The notes under the pieces were generated by a model. The model did not search any database, was not told where the DNA came from, and saw only the letters and a program-made list of their open reading frames with translations. From Microvelia longipes (taxonomy: Eukaryota > Arthropoda > Insecta > Hemiptera > Veliidae), in assembly GCA_018340805.1 (NCBI GenBank), contig JACMZG010001914.1, positions 3,404,164-3,468,163 of the forward strand: a stretch of 64,000 bases of DNA. Direction: 5' to 3'. Position numbers and translations under genes: made by a program. This document shows, piece after piece, positions 32,100 to 43,632 of the stretch (positions are counted from its first letter, which is position 1; every line of letters begins with the position of its first letter).

Positions 32100-32615
32100 T
32101 ACTCTAAAACGGCTTTTTCTGTATTTAATTTTAATTATTATTGGTGACATCAAAGACTAAATACTTGTGTTTTGTGTTGTTTGGGCCCTATGAAAGAGAG
32201 TGAGTTTGTTACAAAGATACAGTGAGTGCTGAAATATTTTATTTATCAAAAAACCGGTGAGCAACCCATACCGGTGTTTTCTCCTGGAGCTACTTGGAAT
32301 TTACTTGTGATTACCAGTCTGGATATTATCTGTCTACTTCTACTACCTAACAAATTCTGCTGTGGCCGAATACCGGGAATTATCTTAATTTTATTACCTA
32401 TTTATGACCTTAAAAACTGTCCAGCTTCCTTTTAATTTGTGGGCTTTGATCAAGCCTATTTCTAATTCATAGATACTAATTCATAGATATTACTTATTAT
32501 TAGTTAGATTAGTTTAAGCAAGCTTTGATATTAGCCTTAAGAAATTTTGTAATCCTTGCTTGCTTACCTGTGCTTGTCGTTTTCAGTGTTTTATGTAATT
32601 ATTTATTTATATCAT
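32100..32615. other. No gene recognised
   Basis: A 69-codon open frame starts near 32226 but shows no motif. The stretch could be LTR or leader sequence of the gypsy remnant downstream, which cannot be shown. Confidence 0.35.
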
Positions 32616-32619
32616 TTTT

Positions 32620-32915
32620 ATTATTTATATCCTCTTATATTTTGTATGTATTTATATCCTCTTATCATTTTGTATGTATTTATATCCTCTTATCATTTTA
32701 TCCTCTTATCATTTTGTATGTATTATATCCTCTTATCATTTTGTATGTATTTATATCCTCTTATCATTTTGTATGTATTTATATCCTCTTATCATTTTGT
32801 ATGTATTTATCCTCTTATCATTTTGAATGTATTTATATCCTCTTATCATTTTTGTATGTATTTATATCCTCTATCATTTTGTATGTATTTATATCCTCTT
32901 ATCATTTTACTTTAG
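32620..32915. repeat. 27-28-bp minisatellite
   Basis: About eleven units of ATATCCTCTTATCATTTTGT plus ATGTATTT. Length variants lack TATA or a T. Because unit length varies, several frames stay open through the array and give false open frames of more than 100 codons. Confidence 0.93.
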
Positions 32916-33354
32916 ATGTATCCTCAGAACAGTAGTAGAGACGTGGACAACAAACGAACCTTACCTTTATATTTCCTAGATTCATTACAACCTGTGTTTC
33001 ACCTGTTATTACATCTTGTGTCTCTGCACCAATTGGTAACGTTATTTCCTTTATTATTTTGTGTTGTCCCCTGCCTTATATATTTAGACTAGGTAAGAAA
33101 TCTGTGATAAGAGCTCAGTACAATCACCTAGTCAGGTATATATATACATATATATAAAGTTGTTAATTATTAATATTATTTATAGCTTACTAACTTATGC
33201 TTAAGCTTACCTTTATTTATACTTTGTGTATTAAGTACATTATAAACCTTATTTTCTTTAAAATCAAAACTTCTGGTGTTCTCACTCTTTCCCCTTTTAA
33301 ATTCAAGTCATTTCTCAATACAGGCTGGGTTATCTACTACACAGTCCTCAACCA

Positions 33355-33843
33355 GTGCACTCAGAACCAAGGCTGTCATTTTATGCTTTCTCTGGTGTAC
33401 TAAACACCATTCGTTCTCGAATAGTTCAAATAGTTAAGAAATGCTTAAAAAGCGTGATGAAGGAGTAGAATTGTGCGAGTCCATTTTTAAGTATCGCACA
33501 TCTCCATTTGCTGACACTCAGATCACACCTGCTGAAGTTCTTATAATAGGGCTCTGAGGTATAGGTTGCCTACCGTGCAAAGAAAATTATAACCTAAAGT
33601 GAAATCTAATTTTCATGAATTACTCTTGAAAAAATCAAATATAATTATGATAAAACATCTGTCTTGGAAAAAACAGTGTTTTTCTCCAAATGATTCAATA
33701 ATATTTCAAACTAATAATACTTGGGAGCCTGGACTGATAGTTAGACCTGGTGATAACCCACGGTTTTATGTTGTTGTGAGACTGGAAAGCAATAAGTTCG
33801 AAATTCTAAACACATTAAAAAATCAAACATTATTTCCTCTGTA
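33355..33843 (+). pseudogene. Ty3/gypsy pol, integrase 3' region (broken), copy 2
   Basis: The recognisable blocks are QNQGCHFMLSLVY (33365 on, like the H..LS..YHP region), KYRTSPFADTQITPAEVLI (about 33493-33550), FHELLLKKSN, FSPNDSIIFQTNNTWEPG and RPGDNPRFYVV. A stop follows at 33842. This is the order expected in the integrase C-terminal region of gypsy elements. Deletions and shifts lie near 33415-33430 and 33550-33600. The polypurine tract and LTR follow 290 bp downstream. It differs clearly from the fragment at 17304-17746, so it is a different lineage. Confidence 0.8.
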
Positions 33844-34127
33844 AATGCAGAAGCTCTGAATCACGTCTATCTAGTCATGTAACATTGTGAATCTAATAGT
33901 ACTATGTTAGAACCTAATGGCCCTAACATTATAGAAAAAGAGACCTGTACAAACGACCTGTATTAACTGGCAATACCAATTTCACTTTTAAATAAAACTG
34001 ACAGTGAGACCAAAGGAAATACAAACACTAGGTCATGTAGATCCACCAAATTACCTGATACACTTAAAATATTTTGTTGTTGATTCTTTCATCTATTAGG
34101 TGTACTTAATTTATGCGAAGCTGATTT

Positions 34128-34138
34128 AGGGGGAAAGA
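34128..34138 (+). promoter_or_regulatory. Polypurine tract of the gypsy remnant
   Basis: AGGGGGAAAGA directly precedes TGTGAAGAGTGGC. In LTR retrotransposons the polypurine tract primes plus-strand DNA synthesis and lies just before the 3' LTR. Confidence 0.6.
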
Positions 34139-34330
34139 TGTGAAGAGTGGCAACACTGCTTGGCAGTCCGCCTCTGGCTAGCTCCCGCGCTAAATCAGCT
34201 CACATGGTTAAGTTGACTAGTTCTAATGTTTAATTCTATTCTTGTATTCTTTTTTATAATTAATAATTCAAAATAATATTATTTAATAGTGTTATATTTA
34301 TTAATAAATAAACACAACAGTATTAGTATT
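34139..34330 (+). mobile_element. Putative 3' LTR of the gypsy remnant (right end uncertain)
   Basis: It starts with TG after the polypurine tract. The first 70 bp are GC-richer (CACTGCTTGGCAGTCCGCCT). The right end is not defined because no second LTR copy exists in the window. The AT-rich part to about 34330 is a guess. Confidence 0.45.
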
Positions 34331-34339
34331 ATAATATTA

Positions 34340-34970
34340 ACCAGTTAAATTTTTTGTCAGTGTTAATAATCAAGACTCATAATTAAAATTTGAAGTTTTA
34401 ACTTTTAAAATTAAATATGGTCAAAAAATAAAATATGTCTAATTGACGTAATTTAAGGAAAAAACGGAATACAACAACACTCAAATGTTACTCTTCGGAT
34501 ATCAGGGCACTTACCTGGAAAATGTGGAGACCAATAATCTTGGAAGGGGCGATACCCCCACTTTTCAAATACATGTACGTCAAGTTGACGTAGATAAGCG
34601 TTCTAGGGATAATAATAAACAAACAATATGATCCACCAGTATATAGAAGTATGCTATGGTGAAATACAAATACTGACTGGATGTACTAAGTACCGGACCT
34701 TTTTCCAACTACCGTGCTTTATCTGCAACACACCCAGGTATTGCTGGATTAAACTACTTAATTTATTTAAGGAATTTCTTAAAATAATTTAAGATGGCTC
34801 ACTTGGCTATCCAGGTGATGTTGAAAACGACACTAGTCACTAAGATCAGTAAATGTACTGAGTGGGTGCTATTGTGCCTTATGACTTGCACCAGATTAAA
34901 ACATAAAAATTTTGTAATTATGGAAAAAAGGAAAACGGTATGGAAATCTGACTTTTGTGAAGAAAATAAA
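34340..34970. other. No gene recognised
   Basis: AT-rich sequence. Nothing is supported. Confidence 0.4.
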
Positions 34971-34974
34971 CAAA

Positions 34975-35060
34975 TATTGGGTACGGGGTGCCTTGGAACT
35001 TTTTTTCGCCTCATCGGATCCACTACGCTCATTCTCAATACTTTGAAATCGCTTTAATCT
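34975..35060 (+). repeat. GGTAC-GGGG family repeat
   Basis: 'gggtacggggtgccttggaac', 'cgcctcatcggatccactacg' and 'ctcattctcaatactttga' follow the copies at 31990 and, inverted, 7545 and 51240. Confidence 0.55.
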
Positions 35061-35154
35061 CCCCCAAAATAAATAAATTATCAAATTTATACAGCAACAT
35101 ATCTTCAGACTCGCTCCTTAGTATAGTTATTTAGTATAACTTAGTATACTTATT

Positions 35155-35570
35155 TATCACGCAAAGTGAGACACTTGTACCGTTGTACCAAATTTCATCT
35201 CAATTAAATTATTTCTCTATTTTTCACGATTTTCAAAAGACAATACAAGTCCTTTGATAAAAAATTGCACTAATGCTAATAATGAGATGAAACTTGGCAC
35301 AATTTATTTATTGTTCTTATGCATGAATACGTGTGCGAGAGATCGAATCGATCAAACCATTTTTCTGTGTTTTATGATTTTTCCAAAGTCATTTTTGCCT
35401 TAAAGAGTGAGTCAACTAGTTTAAGTCAACTAGACTTAAAGATTAATTTTTGAACCAAGTTTCAATTCTGGAAGCTACGATGCTAATAAACACACACACA
35501 AACAGACATAGAACTTTGTAAAAACCTCTTAGGAGGTTTTTCTGGCGAAATTACGGCGCTCCTATATATT
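35155..35570 (-). repeat. R1 dispersed repeat, reverse copy
   Basis: In reverse, 'aaaacctcttaggagg', 'acacaaacagaca', 'ctacgatgct' and 'gatgaaacttggcac' give the R1 order. The left part around 35160-35260 contains a further 'accaaatttcatctcaatt' block in the opposite sense, so two pieces may be joined tail to tail. Confidence 0.6.
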
Positions 35571-35574
35571 TGTA

Positions 35575-37090
35575 ATCTAACAAATTTATAATTGCAGCCC
35601 TATTAATTGGTTCCTGATTTAGTAAAATAGCTCCTGAAGCCAAACGGTAACTGATGCTTAATTACCTCTTTCCTTCATTACCACTGATGCTTTATTAGCT
35701 AACTTTTCGCAGGTAACATTACCTATTTTAATAAATAGGATGAGTACTGTGTTTATTCGAAAAATGTAAAACCGAGGAAGCATCAAAATATGTTTTGATT
35801 TTTCAGACTACTTTATTTATGCTTTGGTTGACAATTTGTATAAATCATAAACATAAATAAAATGACTTCTTAGAATTCTTTGTGAAAATCGTTCTTATTG
35901 CAAATAATCCAAATAGTAGGAGTTTTTCGTCCTTTAATATCTAATGTTAAGAAAAAGGGAAAAATGGAAAAAAAGAAAGCTGAGTTTAGGTAATACAACG
36001 GAGTCTAGGGAGGATTTATAACCACAGAGAGGCGGGTTTCCTCAGATTTATTTTATGTCGTTTTGGATGGTAGCGGAACGGAGCGGGTGGATGGCAGCGA
36101 AACGTAGTGAGGCAAAGCCTTACTTGGGATTCAGCCACCGCCGTCTCAGACATATCTCAAAAAAGAAAAGATATGGTTCCCCCCACAGGGACTTCTGAAG
36201 GCCCCACCCACAGTACAGGACATTTAATAAAAGTTAAAGTGATTTAGTGATACAAACCTCCCCTCCCAGGAGTGGAAAGGGGGCATGTATTCCGTTGGAT
36301 AAACTTTACCCCCTTTGAGCTCAGAGAGGAAATTTAAGCCCCGTCTTACGATATATCTTAGGATCCAAGTTTAATATTAAACCCATAGAAAATAAAGAAA
36401 TTAAAGTCTTCCGTTTTCTTTTTATTAAATTGAAATTTATTTCAACCTTTTCTTTTATAAAGACTCGACTTAATTTGTTAACGAGAGCTATAACACAGTT
36501 TTGAAACTTTATTTTGTATTATAATTACAAAAGCAAATTGTTTACTATTACACTACAGGTTTAAACCGGGTATTGAACCTGTAGAATGTAATAGTAATTG
36601 AACCTGTAGTAATTTGTAAGGCAGGCCCGTAAAGCGGAAGAACCTCGAAGTAGTCTTTATATGGTCAATGTCATTCTAAAACGATTGCGGCCGGTTTCAG
36701 CTCAATCAGACAATCCTGTGATAATCAAAGAACGGAAACGGTATTTTTACTTAAAAACAAATATCATGAATATATTTTTTTTCGACCTAAAGATTTTACT
36801 CAAATACACAATTTTTTTACGATATAAACTTAAACATTTATCTTTAAATTGTACAAACAATCATAAATGTATGTAAGACTTTTCACCCTTTCGTATGGTG
36901 AACGATAACTAAAACTGATGGAAGATGAAACTATAATTCTTTTCTTACCATTTATACAAGGTTACTCCAACAGTTGCAACGTGTGGATTTTTTTCTTGTA
37001 TTCTTTATATCTCTATAAAAACGTATTAGTTATGTATTTAAATATACTTATTATTTTTGTTTATAATACTTGTTCATTTTAATATTATAG
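35575..37090. other. No gene recognised
   Basis: It contains a GCGAAACGTAGTGAGG-type motif (36090-36115), two open frames of about 70 codons without motifs, and 'aacctgtag' occurring twice near 36575-36605. No gene is supported. Confidence 0.4.
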
Positions 37091-37139
37091 CTTACTATTA
37101 ATAATAGAGTATTAATAAAATCTCAATTAATAAAATCAA

Positions 37140-37390
37140 ATTTGTGAGAAAGCCTATCAGGCCCACGAAGCGGGCCTGTGAGGGGAAGCTGTGAAAATTA
37201 GCTAGATACATGGCAAAATACCATGTAAAAATAAATTCTAAAACGAAAATAGCGAAGATATGAAAATTAGCTAAATACGTGGCAAAATGCCATGTTACAA
37301 GAAACAACACATTATACAAAACAACAACAATGTGGCCTCGAAGCGGCCACAGGAAGGTTCCCGGGCCGCGAAGCGTCCCGGTATTTAATT
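37140..37390. repeat. Tandem duplication plus GC hairpins with CGAAGCG loops
   Basis: 'gaaaattagctagatacatg' with 'ggcaaaataccatgt' is repeated about 70 bp later (37190 and 37262). Around it sit small GC hairpins with the same loop: GGCCCACGAAGCGGGCC (37160), GGCCTCGAAGCGGCC (37333) and GGGCCGCGAAGCGTCCC (37362). Confidence 0.65.
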
Positions 37391-37394
37391 ACCG

Positions 37395-38885
37395 GCTTGC
37401 AAGTAATCAAATTAATGTGAACTTTTAAATCTTAAGAATTTATTCATAAATCCGGACACAGCTGTTAGAATTAAATCCATTATGACCTCTATGTGGTGAT
37501 GTAGGTCAATTCCTCCTCAAACATATAGTTTACTGCATCTTCAAGGGTTTAAAAAAATCAGGAATGTCAAACCAGGCATCGTCCAAAATGGTTAGACAAA
37601 TTGAGTCAGGTTTCGGGCAGATAAAAGGATTTAGGAGTCGGTGTGTGATTCAATAAGAGGGTGGTTTGTGAATATTAAAAATGAAAATCAAAATAAGGTG
37701 TAGGTAGCGCTGCCTTTAGAAACTTGTTGTTCTCCGCACACGCGACATTTCCCTCTCCCCTGAGGAAAAGAAAAACCTTTACTTGCTTACCTTTATATTA
37801 AAACCAACTCTTACAACAAACACTCGTGCCTTTCTTACGGAAACATCGGGCGGGCAAAATTCTAAGTTTCGTATTTTCGCGGAGAAAAACACTTTTCTAA
37901 TCACTACTATCAGTTTTAAATTTCATTGTAACATTTATCTCCCTTATCTTTCGCCGAAAACTGTCAATTAAATCAACGTCACTTTTTATCTTAGCGTCAA
38001 ATTTCGGCAAAAGCTTAAAAAAACAATTTTACATAACACACCCCCAGTTAACAAAAAAAATTGCATTTTAATAAAAAAAAAACAAACAACAAATTAACAA
38101 ATTGATACGTAACAAAATGCATTTTAGTTAAAATTAAAATTAGGCAATCAATAAATTTAGTTACTAATTATTTAATCACTGATATCTTTATAGTAATTTC
38201 ACTGTTAGTTTTTAATTTCACATTTCTTCCAATTACATTATTATGAATAACAATCATTGTTAAATTCCCCTAATATTTTCTTACATTGTAAGAATCGGGA
38301 TTTAGTTTGATAGTTGTCTTTAGTAGTGAAAACAAGTTGGTAGAATTGCTAGTTTTTCGTTTTCATCATCCATCGTGACATCAATTTGTTAGGAAGTTGG
38401 TTGAAGCGGTTTCGAGTTTTTTTATTTTTCAAATGATTAGCGAAGCTTCAACCGATAAATCGGTCCGGTACGTCGATTCCGCGTTGGTATTCTGATCCTT
38501 TTACGAGGTTGCAATTTTGAAACCCTGGATTTATATACAGTTTCTACATGAGGTCCAAATCAGTCGCAAGGAAATTTCAGGGTGACTCAGGTTAGTTCAT
38601 ATTTAAATATTTGATTTATATGATTTAGAATAAGCTTTACTGGAGTTAATAAATCTACGTCCATTCAATTGTTTCATATTTTTTTCTAATCTGCAGATTA
38701 TAAAGTTGGAAGGTATGGTTCGGGGTACCTCAGATCTTTTCTTATAACCTTATCGTTTTACTTTATTCTTTTTCCTAAGAAAATATACTTTAATATCCTA
38801 TAATTTTAATTTAATAAAAAAATATTGGAAAATGAGTTAAAGAAAACATTGAAACTTTTTGCTGCATCTCATAAGTGATTTAAGA
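37395..38885. other. No gene recognised
   Basis: At 38705-38745 there is a GGTAC-family fragment ('ggtatggttcggggtacctc'). At 37980-38280 the sequence is A- and T-rich. Otherwise it is unassigned. Confidence 0.4.
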
Positions 38886-38904
38886 AAACCTTAGAAATAC
38901 GAAT

Positions 38905-39075
38905 AATGTATTGAATGAATGAATTTTTCCTTTAATGAAAAATTATAGGAAAAAAATAAATGAATAATGAATGAATGAATTTTTCCTTTAATGAAAAATG
39001 ATAGGAAAAATTAAATTAATAATGAATGAATGAATTTTTCCTATAGTGAAAAATTATAGGAAAAATAAAATGAAA
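38905..39075. repeat. Tandem repeat, unit about 56-60 bp
   Basis: Three units of 'gaatgaatgaatttttccttt' in part, followed by 'aatgaaaaattataggaaaaa'. Each unit is itself partly self-complementary (TTTTTCCT / AGGAAAAA). Confidence 0.85.
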
Positions 39076-39089
39076 CTCACTAGATTTAT

Positions 39090-39185
39090 TTTATTTTATT
39101 AAATCCGAAACCGGGATTCCACCTGAATTATTATTTTCAGGTGTTTTTAGGACCTCCCAAGTGGTTATCACAAAGTGGTACTATC

Positions 39186-39224
<39 letters not shown>

Positions 39225-39362
39225 CTGTTATCAGCTTGGTATAAATAAGTGTTATTAAAGGCAACTATGTGAAGTCTGTCTTTGTGTGTGTTTGAATTTT
39301 ATCATCGTATCTCCCAGAACAAACAAGAGTTGAAACTTTATAAAAAATAGTTATTTATTCCA
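39090..39362 (+). repeat. R1 dispersed repeat
   Basis: 'aaatccgaaaccgggattcc', 'cacaaagtggtac', a (TG)n expansion (39189-39218) at the usual 'gtatgtgtgtg' position, and 'caagagttgaaacttt'. The hairpin end is missing. Confidence 0.7.
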
Positions 39363-39365
39363 TAA

Positions 39366-39460
39366 GGCTGAGAAGTGTGTCTTTATGTCACGGCAATTAG
39401 ATTTACCGACGAGCGCAGCGAGTCGGGAAAAATTGCCAAGACATAAAGACATTCTCAGCC
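39366..39460. repeat. Long imperfect hairpin with a CGAGCGCAGCGAG loop
   Basis: The left arm 'ggctgagaagtgtgtctttatgtcacggcaatt' pairs with the right arm 'aattgccaagacataaagacattctcagcc' in reverse, with few mismatches. The top holds CCGACGAGCGCAGCGAGTCGG, itself a perfect small hairpin. Confidence 0.85.
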
Positions 39461-39475
39461 GGATGACATACGTTA

Positions 39476-39966
39476 TTTTTTTTGAGGTAGCACTCAATAA
39501 ATAAAGCACTCATTAAAAAAATCAAAAAATAGCACTCATTAAACTGCGCTATATACTTAATTGAAAAAACGTCCAATTACTATTAACTCCATATTATCGC
39601 CGTCATTAAATTCATCCATAGCTTCACACTTTTACTCAAAAATGTAAAAGCTTTACAAATAAACACTTTTAGAACACCTTTTAAAAACGAAAAAAAATTA
39701 GTCTACGAACAAAAACAGAAACAAAATGAACGATTTTAAATAAAGCTCATGAAGGTTTAACACAGATTGTTTTTTGAACACGCTACATTACAGTAATGGC
39801 AGCAATGTATGAATTATTTTTACGTCCTAGGAGTTTTTTTTTTACATTCATTATTGTCCTCGGAGGTGAAAAGTACTAAATAACTTCCTATAACAATAAT
39901 GATTGGCTTCTCATCCTAAAAACGGTCCAATAAAGTGCTCAATTACGTACTACCTCAAAAAAAAAA
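39476..39966. mobile_element. MITE family E, copy 2
   Basis: Same termini and body as 489-947. It has about 40 extra bases near the left end, where 'actcattaaa' is duplicated. The left end lies only about 15 bp from the long hairpin at 39366-39460. Confidence 0.75.
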
Positions 39967-40453
39967 TATAGGTCGTAGTTGCTTTAAAAACGTATACATG
40001 CGTCATTTGATAAAAATTGATCTAAGAACTAATTTTATTAATAATTAGGTTGAACAATTTAATTTCCGATTATTGACTGCTACCGAGACTCGATCACAGT
40101 CTACCCTTATGTTACATCAGAATGTTAACAAAAATAAAGCTAACCAATAGAATATCTTGTTTAATATTTCTATTGTAACTAGCAGTTCACCTTATTTTTC
40201 CACATATTTCACAATTTGTTCAATGTATTATGTTAATCTGAGAAGAAATATAGTAATACCCAGGTTTAACAGCGTAAAAATGCATCGTCGCGTCGGCATT
40301 GGATTTGATCGAAACTGAAATGAAATCGTTCGATTCGATGCTGAGGCATTTTTGATTTTTTAAAGATTTCTTACCGTGATTTTAGCACTTTTCTCGTCAT
40401 ACCGTGGTTTTGTTGTTTGAAGTAAATATTAAATAAAGTTAAAATGATAAAAC

Positions 40454-41465
40454 CAGGGGCGGACTGGCCAGTAAAGACAAGGGCGACAGCCCTTCTTAGG
40501 CCCCTTAGCCAAGAATAAATTTAAAGAAAATCAACAGAAATTAAAACAAAATGATTAAATATTAAATATTTGTTACCTTAAAATATATTTATTTATTATA
40601 ATTATTTAATATATTCATAAAACCAGTGCCAAAGGGGCCCAATAATCTAAGGTAGGGCCTAAAGAGCTCTTGGAGACAAATATTTTTAAGTACTTAAAAT
40701 ATTCTCACTTTGCTACCTAGATGTAGGTCCTCTAAGGGGCCTTTATTCTTTTTTGCCTGTAACTTTAACTGTCTCATACGTAAGACTGAGGCCACAAGAG
40801 GTTTTTAACATACTTGATCAGGGCCCTAAAGCAGCACAAAAGGGGCTCTAAAGATAATACATATAATTCATTTTATTTACTTAAGTTTTAAAATAATTTT
40901 ATTTTACTAAAGTAAATTTAAATTAAGCTTTCTATAATAGTATACTACTCTAGTTAAAAGTAGACCACACTCAGTGGCGTAACTATTGGCTCGCAAAGGC
41001 CCGCAATGCGGGAGAGCCTCCAGCGGTTAATAAGGCAAACCTACTAATAAAATTGGTCCATGCCCCAGTAAAGATTAGTATAGTCGCATTAAGTTACGGG
41101 GCCCCCTATAAGAAATTTATTCACTCTCTTCGCTTGAAAATGGGGTCCTGCGTTTAATCATGTTATAGTCTTTCTTAAGATCATCAAGTCGCGAGATCCC
41201 TTGTTTGAGTTTCATACAATCTACCAGAAAATAGGACACCGTTTAATCTTAGTAAGTCTTTCTTAAGATCGTCAAGTCGCAGGCCCCCTTGTTTGAGTTT
41301 TATATAATCTTTTTACTTAAAAATATGGCACCATTTAATATTAGTATAGTCTATTCTAACATCATCAAAAAAAGGGGTGGCCCCACGCCCAATCGAATGT
41401 TTCCTTTTCGATTTTTGCTTTAAAATACACAAGTAACGGCGTAACCATTATATATTATATGTATA

Positions 41466-41506
<41 letters not shown>

Positions 41507-41705
41507 GAGTGTATGTATGTATATATAGGATCTCCTAAAAACATCTTGCGGGGGGGGGGGCCCTGATGTTGTAGTTACGCCCCTGACCACACTACTTGGA
41601 AAGCAATCTGAGAACCCCCCCCCTCTCCATCGGACCTCTTGGGAAGTTAATTTGGGTCCTTTAAAACCATACCTTCCTCAGGCCTTTTCGGCTCAGCCCG
41701 CCATG
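40454..41705. mobile_element. hAT-like element C, copy 2, carrying a nested element
   Basis: It starts CAGGGGCGGACTGGCC and ends GGCTCAGCCCGCCATG. The flanks GATAAAAC (40446) and GAATAAAAC (41706) are an almost intact 8-bp duplication. The body ('aaggtagggcct', 'cttgatcagggcccta') follows copy 1. After removal of the 614-bp nested element and one duplication its length is about 630 bp, close to copy 1. Confidence 0.85.
40972..41585. mobile_element. Nested hAT-like element D with perfect 8-bp duplication
   Basis: The termini CAGTGGCGTAACTA and TAGTTACGCCCCTG are inverted repeats of the hAT type. The flanks ACCACACT (40964-40971 and 41586-41593) are identical. The interior has three tandem units of about 95 bp ('agtctttcttaagatc(a/g)tcaag'), a (TA)n tract (41449-41527) and a G-run. 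No transposase frame is present. Confidence 0.93.
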
Positions 41706-41709
41706 GAAT

Positions 41710-42770
41710 AAAACTACTTTGATATTAACAGTAAATAATAAAAATATATATTAGCATATTGGATGATAAAATCTAACTGATTATTTGAGACAAACCCAAA
41801 GTTTATCACTTTTACTTCTGTAATATAAAGTTTGTTCTCACAAGTTTTTGTCAAGCATCGACCTATGGAATGAAGCAAGTAGAATAAAGGATTAATTGTC
41901 TTGTATATCAGGTAGCTATCTTCGACGCACTATCAATTTCATATTAAATAACCCCACCCACAATCTTATGATGTCTGTCTTTGATAAGCAGTTATGGCAT
42001 TGTTTGTATTCTTTTTTTTAGTATTTCTTTCAGTGTTGTCTTTAATGTGTAAGATAATCTTTTATTACTACAAAAATTCACCTGTCTTATATCTCTATTT
42101 GAAATGAAAAGGGAAATGAACTTCTAAATAAAGAATTAAAAATCATTCAAAGATCTTTTTATAGTTTTTTTATCAAATAAAAATTTATGAATGAACTTTT
42201 TTTAATCGTAAAAAGGATGTTACCAGACGGATTTTACAATGGAATGAAAGGTGTAAACCCACCTCAAGACAATGATCTAAATGAAGATCGGTGTATTGTC
42301 ATTGGCCTAAGACAAAGGGGGTTGGCACGACTGAATGCTCATCCGGCCTGAGGTTGGACAGATTGTTTTGTTACGTATCTTCGTGCCTGGGGATCTGTAT
42401 GATTGTGTACTAAGCGGCACTTCGAACTTTGTGTAATATAATATTATAATCTGAACATAGATATGACACCTCTGTGTTGGAGAAAGTTTATAGAATCAAA
42501 GCAGCGATTGATTATATCGCTGAGTGTAGAACACTCTAGTCTTGGGCCAAGGGGTCATTTTCTAATACGTCATAAAATTTTTGAACCATTTGGTCATAGT
42601 AATTACTGGACCATAGAGAGAGGAAACCTCAAGTCTGGTGATTTAATCTAGAGCATAGATAATATGCTAACGCCGCAAAATTTAAAAAAAAAATTATTAC
42701 TACTATTTTATTTGTAAAAATTCCTAAAAAAAAGTTTAAATAGAAGTTTTTAGTTCTGGTATGTATGTTT
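41710..42770. other. No gene recognised
   Basis: A 62-codon frame (42463-42651) ends GHSNYWTIERGNLKSGDLI. It shows no known motif and is not called. Otherwise AT-rich. Confidence 0.4.
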
Positions 42771-42771
42771 T

Positions 42772-42817
<46 letters not shown>

Positions 42818-42832
42818 TATATAATATATATA
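42772..42832. repeat. (TA)n microsatellite
   Basis: About 60 bp of TA repeats with ATTA interruptions. Confidence 0.9.
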
Positions 42833-42839
42833 ACCCATT

Positions 42840-43625
42840 TTTGTGATAGATTATTTACTATGAAAGAACTGTAATTGTCTTTAAGGGACCGAGATATGAA
42901 GCATACGCACTATAAATTACGTCATGAATATAAAAATAAATTAGTTTGAAAACTGAGTCGTAATAGTTTTACAAAATCACTCAGCTTACTTTATGGTTAG
43001 GTTTCTAAATCTAGATCTAAACATATATTGTATCTCTTTATTTAGTTTTAAAAAATTAATAAAAATCAAAGACAACTCGTTTTTAAAGATCGTTGAATAA
43101 AAGAAAAAGTATGTCAATACATATGTCGACTATTAGTTTAAACGCTAAAAAATAAACAAAAAATTCGAGGTAGGTTAATTCAGTTCCATTTTGTACATCT
43201 TCTCTTACATATTTTACAATAAATATTCGCAACGAATTTCTCTTTTAAATTACCATTGTTTATACGAGCATGTGTTCTTACTATGAAACAATCGTGAATA
43301 AACTCTTTACATAAATACGTCGTACTATAGATGATAGTTTTCAATCATAGATAGCCATATTCGGAATTCGTCTATGGAACTGATTTTGAAGATGTCAGCA
43401 CCACTTGTAAATAGTTATCTGTTAATATGTGTCATGGTTTGTCTGATATCGTTATCTTTATTGTATCTAATATGTTGATGCTTTACGGTTTGTGATTTGT
43501 TTGACATTTCTCAGTAATTTGTGTTTTGTAAGAGACTTGCTGATGTAGTGACTTTAAGGATTTTAATTTCTAGATATGCCGTCCAAATAAGACTTATGAA
43601 ATAAATAGCTAAGACTGTGCTTTAC
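42840..43625. other. No gene recognised
   Basis: AT-rich sequence, nothing supported. The left edge 'tttttgtgatagatt' weakly resembles the (TA)n-linked repeat flank at 19300. Confidence 0.4.
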
Positions 43626-43632
43626 ACTCATA

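Noticed and set aside
31838..32140. Possible complete LTR between a purine run and a GGTGACATC primer-site-like motif
   Set aside because: No second copy is present and a GGTAC-family repeat lies inside, so neither edge can be supported.
32525..32935. Overlapping open frames of 136 and 119 codons
   Set aside because: Both run through a 27-28-bp minisatellite and repeat the same residues in several frames, so they reflect the array and not a membrane protein gene.
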